Below are positions 5,849 to 9,167 of a stretch of 9,167 nt of DNA, one piece after another (the first letter of the stretch is position 1; each line of letters begins with the position of its first letter). Both the position numbers and the translations under genes were made by a program. This stretch comes from CAYQUC01 sp964514215 (GTDB lineage: Bacteria > Pseudomonadota > Gammaproteobacteria > UBA6429 > Thiohalophilaceae). The notes beneath the pieces are model-generated. The model saw only the letters and a list, made by a program, of their open reading frames with translations. It had not been told where the DNA came from and made no database searches. Location of the stretch: positions 1-9,167 of the forward strand of contig CAZEPW010000089.1 in NCBI GenBank assembly GCA_964514215.1, read 5' to 3'.

Positions 5849-6351
5849 TCAATATTTAAAACCTCTTCTAATTCTCCAACCACTCTTTTTAATAATTTTT
5901 TGTCTTTTGTTGTTTTATATTTTGATAATAATATAAAGGTTGTTGCTGGATTTATCACAACATCCATATAGTTTCCGGTTTTACTTTTGTCGATTAATAA
6001 TGCTGCTGGAATGCCCTTACCTTTAAAAAATGCTTTATCATGCCATTGTGTTTTTATTTGTTTGAGTGATAGGCGTTTCATGCCATCGGCTTGGGCTACG
6101 ATTAATTTCATCATTTTAGCGGCTTTGGGATTGGTGGCACCATAATCTTTCGATGCAGCTTTGCCGAGTGTTAATAATGTATTTTGCATCGCGATAAGTT
6201 GATCAATATTTTTGATATTACCACTTTTCGCTTGTTTGATGGTTTCTTTGGCTATGCCCCTAAACTTTGAAAAATCCGCAGCTATGGCTATAGTATTAAA
6301 GCTAGTAAATACTGCTATTACGAATGTCCATCGAAATATGGAACTACCCAT
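5845..6351 (-). CDS. Secreted protein of unknown function with a QWHD motif
   Basis: A 168-residue protein with a clear Sec signal peptide (about 1-25, ending AIAIAA before DFS). The mature part is mostly helical and basic, with no cysteine. The most distinctive segment is QWHDKAFFKGKGI (102-114), followed by a Tyr-Met-Asp-Val-Val strand, NPATTFILL (134-142) and a charged C-terminal helix. I recall similar unnamed gammaproteobacterial proteins with the W-H and NPAT/HPAT motifs but no established function. The start is well supported: a run of six G (minus strand, 6360-6365) lies 8 bases before the ATG. The gene converges on the ABM-like gene, and the two stop codons use the same TTAA (5845-5848). 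Structured DNA lies 48 bases upstream and could be part of its leader. Confidence 0.8.
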   Translation of the reverse strand: MGSSIFRWTFVIAVFTSFNTIAIAADFSKFRGIAKETIKQAKSGNIKNIDQLIAMQNTLLTLGKAASKDYGATNPKAAKMMKLIVAQADGMKRLSLKQIKTQWHDKAFFKGKGIPAALLIDKSKTGNYMDVVINPATTFILLSKYKTTKDKKLLKRVVGELEEVLNID

Positions 6352-6399
6352 ATTAGTTTCCCCCCTAATGTTTTTGGTGATGAATTAATTATTATTGTT

Positions 6400-6450
6400 A
6401 TAGCCAAATTATTTTTTGGCTATGCTGAAATTTGTTAAGTTAATTTCAGC
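6400..6450. repeat. Two abutting perfect 9-bp stem-loops
   Basis: ATAGCCAAA (6400-6408) pairs with TTTGGCTAT (6415-6423) over a 6-base loop. The very next base starts GCTGAAATT (6424-6432), which pairs with AATTTCAGC (6442-6450) over a 9-base loop. The two hairpins touch with no spacer. They start 49 bases upstream of the secreted-protein gene at 5845-6351. Confidence 0.7.
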
Positions 6451-6474
6451 TTTGCATCTAGTAAATTTTTACAA

Positions 6475-6518
6475 CCGAATCAAAACCCAAGCGTTGCTCA
6501 CGTTGAGTTTTGATTTCG
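6475..6518. repeat. Long imperfect hairpin
   Basis: AATCAAAAC (6478-6486) and GTTTTGATT (6507-6515) form a perfect 9-bp outer stem. After one mismatch come CAA/TTG, a bulged G, then CGT/ACG closing a TGCTC loop (6495-6499), giving about 15 paired bases. On the minus strand the C-A mismatch becomes a G-U wobble. With a bulge, flanking CG bases could lengthen the stem slightly. Confidence 0.6.
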
Positions 6519-6664
6519 AATAACCATTAGAAGGTTTAGCTCAAGAATTTGGAATATGCAAATAAACTGAAAACAGTTAATGCCTATTTGTATTAAAATC
6601 TAAAAAATGTGAACCAGTCATGATTTTGGACGATGGGATATTTGGATGTTAAATATAGCTAAAT

Positions 6665-6880
6665 TTAATTATTGTTAAATGAGAAGCCGCATTTCACTGG
6701 AGTGATAAACTCGGCTGGTGTCCGTGGATATTTTCGGCAACTCATGGGACGCAAACGATATATTGCGCAATAACTGGTTTTATCTTTTTTATAGCGTAAG
6801 AAGTGGCAGGGATACGGCAGACGGCAACATTCACCGCAAGCAGTACAGCTGCCGGTTCTATTTTTTGCGACAGGCAACAC
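6665..6880 (-). CDS. YkgJ-type CxxCxxCC cysteine cluster protein (GTG start, start uncertain)
   Basis: The protein has 71 residues and eight cysteines. The motif C12-TA-C15-GE-C18-C19 matches the zinc/iron-chelating YkgJ family (CxxCxxCC). C25, C38, C48 and C64 follow in the segments YPCHFL, YCAIYRLRPMSCRKYPRT and KCGF; the R-P-x-x-C-R-x-Y-P element is characteristic. It probably binds a metal ion or Fe-S cluster in the cytoplasm; the cellular role of the family is not settled. The only standard start is GTG at 6878-6880 (next codon TTG), with no Shine-Dalgarno. The frame stays open for 32 more codons upstream, to a TAA at 6977-6979, without ATG, GTG or TTG. Those codons include plausible protein (IKRFFTS), so the true start may be nonstandard or lost. 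It is divergent from ubiB. Confidence 0.8.
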   Translation of the reverse strand: MLPVAKNRTGSCTACGECCRLPYPCHFLRYKKDKTSYCAIYRLRPMSCRKYPRTPAEFITPVKCGFSFNNN

Positions 6881-7019
6881 GCTTGTAAAAAATCGTTTTA
6901 TTTTGTACTTGATATCGGAATTCCTTGTTTGGCTTGTTGTGGCTAAATTGGGTAATCGGGGGAAGTAAAATTTACCTTAAAATAGCTTAAATATCTGTGT
7001 CTTGGGTTCAGTTTCTACG

Positions 7020-7025
7020 TATAAT
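7020..7025 (+). promoter_or_regulatory. Putative -10 element of ubiB
   Basis: A perfect TATAAT lies 38 bases before the ubiB ATG. No good -35 is present at 16-18 bases upstream (about TGTGTC), so the promoter may be weak or activator-dependent. The predicted leader is about 30 bases and lacks a strong ribosome binding site; only AAG precedes the ATG. Confidence 0.4.
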
Positions 7026-7062
7026 CTGCATTGGTAATTTGATTAATTTTTATACATAAGAT

Positions 7063-8718
7063 ATGAATCGTTTTTTAGAATTTGTACGATTATTGTCCAT
7101 TGCGCGCGTATTAAGTCGGCATCGACTTGATGAAGTACTTTTGGCCAGTCATTTGTTTCGTCCGCTGCGATGGTTTCGGGTTTTTGCTCCATGGAGTTGG
7201 TTTCGAGCTAAAAATGATAATCGTGGTGCCAGTATTCGTTTATCGCTCGAAGAATTAGGTCCAATATTTGTTAAATTTGGCCAAATATTATCAACCCGTC
7301 GTGATTTATTGCCCGACGATATTGCTGACGAATTATCAAAGTTACAAGATCAAGTCCCCCCGTTTAACAGTGAGCTAGCCAAAACCATTATTGAAAAAGC
7401 CTATGGCCAATCCATCACTGAAATTTTTGCTGAATTTGAATTAACGCCACTGGCCAGTGCCTCGGTAGCTCAAGTGCATTGTGCGACACTGCATAGTGGT
7501 GAAGATGTGATCGTTAAAGTATTACGCCCGGATATTGCGCCAGTGATTAAGCGTGATATTCGGTTGATGTATTCTATTGCACGTAAGGTTGAGCGGTATT
7601 GGTCTCAGGGGAAGCGCTTGCATCCTGTTGCTGTTGTCCGTGAATTTGAAAAGACCATTTTAGATGAATTGGACTTCATGCGAGAAGCCGCAAATGCAAG
7701 CCAGTTGCGCAGCAACTTTATCGATTCTGAAATCCTCTATGTGCCCGAAGTATATTGGGATTATTCGCGTTCTAATGTGTTGGTGATGGAACGAATTTAT
7801 GGCATACCGGTTAATGATTTAAACGAGTTACAACAGCAGCAGATTGATTTAAAAAAATTATCGGAACACGGCGTTGAAATATTTTTTACGCAAGTCTTTC
7901 GTGATAGTTTTTTTCATGCAGATATGCATCCGGGAAATATTTTTGTTTCTGATACGGGCCAGTATATGGCGGTAGATTTTGGCATTATGGGGACATTAAG
8001 TTCGGAAGATCAACGTTATCTTGCCGAAAATTTTCTCGCTTTTTTTAAACGCGATTACCGTCGGGTTGCTGAATTACATGTTCATTCTGGTTGGGTCGCA
8101 AAAGACACCCGTATTGATGAGTTTGAGGCGGCTATACGCACGGTGTGCGAGCCTATTTTTGATAAGCCATTAAAAGAAATTTCTTTTGGTCAATTATTAA
8201 TTCGATTATTTTTTGTAGCGCAACGTTTTAATATGGAAGTGCAACCGCAATTAGTTTTGCTACAAAAAACTTTATTAAACATTGAAGGCTTAGGGCGACA
8301 GTTATATCCAGATTTAGATTTATGGCAAACCGCAAAACCTTTTTTAGAAAAATGGGTCGCGAGTCAATTTGGTCCAAAAGCATTATTTCGTCATTTACGT
8401 GCTAATGCCCCACTCTGGGTCGAGCAGCTACCTAAAATGCCAACGTTATTATTTGAAGCGTTAGAAAAAATTAACAAAGGTGAAATCGAATATAAAGTTG
8501 ATGCGCAACAGATTGATGCTATTAAATTAGAAATTAAAAAATCCAATCAAAAAACCGTGCGCGCCATTTTTGGTAGTGGTTTTATTATTAGTTCTGCGTT
8601 ATTGATGGATGTAACTACATCGCTTATCACTTTTTTACCTCACTTTCCACTACTTTCTGTAACGTCTGCTATGATAGGGTTTGTTTTATTATTGTCGACG
8701 CGCTCAAATAGATATTAA
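7063..8718 (+). CDS. ubiB: UbiB, atypical kinase/ATPase of ubiquinone biosynthesis
   Basis: A 551-residue member of the ABC1/ADCK/UbiB atypical protein-kinase-like family, close to the E. coli length of 546. UbiB supports the ubiquinone pathway at the inner membrane, probably by ATP-driven handling of lipid intermediates rather than direct hydroxylation. Visible motifs are the family KxGQ element (KFGQ, 71-74) followed by STRRDLLPDD, the alanine-rich nucleotide loop ASASVAQVH (131-139), the VIVKV lysine (Lys152), ERIYGIPV (243-250), the catalytic loop HADMHPGN (285-292), and the DFG metal motif (305-307). Two C-terminal hydrophobic segments (about 503-519 and 526-545) anchor it. The sequence from ELHVHSGW through EVQPQLVLLQKTLL follows the E. 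coli protein almost residue for residue. ubiE and ubiJ, its operon partners in E. coli, are not upstream. Confidence 0.97.
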   Translation: MNRFLEFVRLLSIARVLSRHRLDEVLLASHLFRPLRWFRVFAPWSWFRAKNDNRGASIRLSLEELGPIFVKFGQILSTRRDLLPDDIADELSKLQDQVPPFNSELAKTIIEKAYGQSITEIFAEFELTPLASASVAQVHCATLHSGEDVIVKVLRPDIAPVIKRDIRLMYSIARKVERYWSQGKRLHPVAVVREFEKTILDELDFMREAANASQLRSNFIDSEILYVPEVYWDYSRSNVLVMERIYGIPVNDLNELQQQQIDLKKLSEHGVEIFFTQVFRDSFFHADMHPGNIFVSDTGQYMAVDFGIMGTLSSEDQRYLAENFLAFFKRDYRRVAELHVHSGWVAKDTRIDEFEAAIRTVCEPIFDKPLKEISFGQLLIRLFFVAQRFNMEVQPQLVLLQKTLLNIEGLGRQLYPDLDLWQTAKPFLEKWVASQFGPKALFRHLRANAPLWVEQLPKMPTLLFEALEKINKGEIEYKVDAQQIDAIKLEIKKSNQKTVRAIFGSGFIISSALLMDVTTSLITFLPHFPLLSVTSAMIGFVLLLSTRSNRY

Positions 8719-8751
8719 GTTTTAAATTTTTAGTTAACATGGACAGTTACT

Positions 8752-9057
8752 ATGAGTTATTACAATGTCAAGCATTCCTGTGTTTACATTCTTAGCAATA
8801 AAAAAAATGGTACTTTATACACGGGTGTAACTTCCAATTTAGTAAATCGAATTTGGCAGCATAAAAATCATGTGCTTGATGGTTTTAGTAAAACATATAA
8901 TTTGGATTTATTGGTGTGGTATGAAGTTCATGAGTCGATAACCGCGGCAATATCTCGTGAGAAATCCATTAAAAAATGGAATCGAAAATGGAAAGTAGCG
9001 TTAATCGAAAAAGATAATCCGACTTGGCGTGATTTGTATCGTGAAATTGTTGGGTGA
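8752..9057 (+). CDS. GIY-YIG nuclease superfamily protein (YhbQ/URI-like, standalone)
   Basis: A 101-residue single-domain protein of the small GIY-YIG class. The two core strands are VYIL (11-14) and LYTGVT (22-27); they replace the canonical GIY and YIG, as is usual for this group. Catalytic-type residues follow: Arg33 in NRIWQHK, Tyr57 in WYEVHE, and Glu70 in the helix SREKSIKKWNRKWK. The C-terminal LIEKDNPTWRDLY is typical of the family. Members are structure-linked DNA nucleases or repair-related proteins; the role of the short standalone forms is poorly known. The start has GGA about 8 bases upstream. The 33-base gap after ubiB has no terminator, so readthrough is likely. A REP-like palindrome follows. 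Confidence 0.93.
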   Translation: MSYYNVKHSCVYILSNKKNGTLYTGVTSNLVNRIWQHKNHVLDGFSKTYNLDLLVWYEVHESITAAISREKSIKKWNRKWKVALIEKDNPTWRDLYREIVG

Positions 9058-9113
9058 TTTTTTAGTGTCATAATGTGATTAGAATAAATTTGTTGTTTCG
9101 ATATTAGTGGCGG

Positions 9114-9146
9114 TGGACTCCCGTTAAAAGCACACGGGAGTGACGG
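9114..9146 (+). repeat. REP-like palindromic element, possible terminator
   Basis: ACTCCCGT (9117-9124) and ACGGGAGT (9134-9141) form a perfect 8-bp GC-rich stem around a 9-base loop. TGG precedes it and GACGG follows. The layout TGGA-TCCCG-loop-CGGGA-TGACG resembles dispersed proteobacterial repeats with a TGGATTCCCG...CGGGAATGACG consensus, which I recall only from general knowledge. TTTT follows 5 bases after the stem, so it may also end the ubiB/GIY-YIG transcript. Its local GC content is much higher than its surroundings. Confidence 0.6.
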
Positions 9147-9167
9147 TTTTAATTAAGCTTTTAGTAT

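Larger units (their letters stand above)
6352..6664. other. 313-base intergenic region with four successive inverted repeats
   Basis: No convincing gene lies here. Inverted repeats occur at 6400-6423, 6424-6450, about 6475-6518 and 6556-6593. The last has arms ATGCAAATA (6556-6564) and TATTTGTAT (6585-6593) with one G-T pair, and an inner AACTG-AAAA-CAGTT stem (6565-6578). The strand is unclear: some extra wobble pairs form only in a plus-strand RNA, another only in a minus-strand RNA. None has a clean T-tract on either side. The region lies between two minus-strand genes and could be a leader, a small RNA or a decayed repeat element. Confidence 0.55.

Noticed and set aside
6422..6523. 33-codon plus-strand open frame starting MLKFVKL
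   Set aside because: No Shine-Dalgarno precedes it, and it runs through the inverted repeats, which explain the sequence better.
1..9167. CRISPR arrays, tRNA or rRNA genes, insertion sequences, phage genes
   Set aside because: No spaced direct repeats, cloverleaf or rRNA segments, transposase motifs or phage structural genes were found on either strand.

Overview
The window is low-G+C chromosomal DNA, most likely from a gammaproteobacterium. The best marker is a full-length UbiB whose motifs and C-terminal half follow the Escherichia coli protein closely. The other genes (four DUF4124 proteins, a pilin-like domain, a glutaredoxin, a YkgJ-type cysteine cluster protein, a GIY-YIG protein) also fit that class. 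No lineage below class can be named from the sequence. No rRNA, tRNA, CRISPR array, transposase or phage gene was found.

Region 1 (about 74-4090, minus strand) is a tight five-gene operon read from 3962 down to 121. The first gene encodes an unusual protein with an N-terminal membrane anchor or lipoprotein signal, a domain resembling the globular part of a type IV pilin, and about four ankyrin repeats. Four genes for secreted proteins follow. In each, a DUF4124 motif (KxYKWxDxxG...) sits directly after the signal peptide. Three of the four carry one or two copies of a roughly 95-residue beta-rich module marked by G-x-W; the fourth carries a lysine-rich helical region with four cysteines. Gaps are +2, +32, +5 and -4 bases, so co-expression is likely. 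A perfect 16-bp palindrome lies upstream, and a weak hairpin with a T-tract follows the last gene. This operon is the best candidate in the window for an undescribed system, probably an envelope or periplasmic assembly. Its function is unknown.

Region 2 (4116-4636, minus) is a glutaredoxin with a CPIC active site overlapping a conserved-looking 66-residue protein, behind a good sigma70-type promoter. Region 3 (4904-6351) holds a four-helix membrane protein resembling DUF6653, a small ferredoxin-like (ABM/Dabb-type) protein, and a convergent secreted protein of unknown function. The last two genes share their stop-codon bases.

Region 4 (6352-6664) has no convincing gene but contains four consecutive inverted repeats and may encode a structured RNA. 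Region 5 (6665-9167) has a YkgJ-type CxxCxxCC protein with a problematic start, a divergent ubiB for ubiquinone biosynthesis, a GIY-YIG family gene 33 bases downstream, and a REP-like palindrome at the window edge. ubiB is not preceded here by ubiE and ubiJ, its partners in E. coli.
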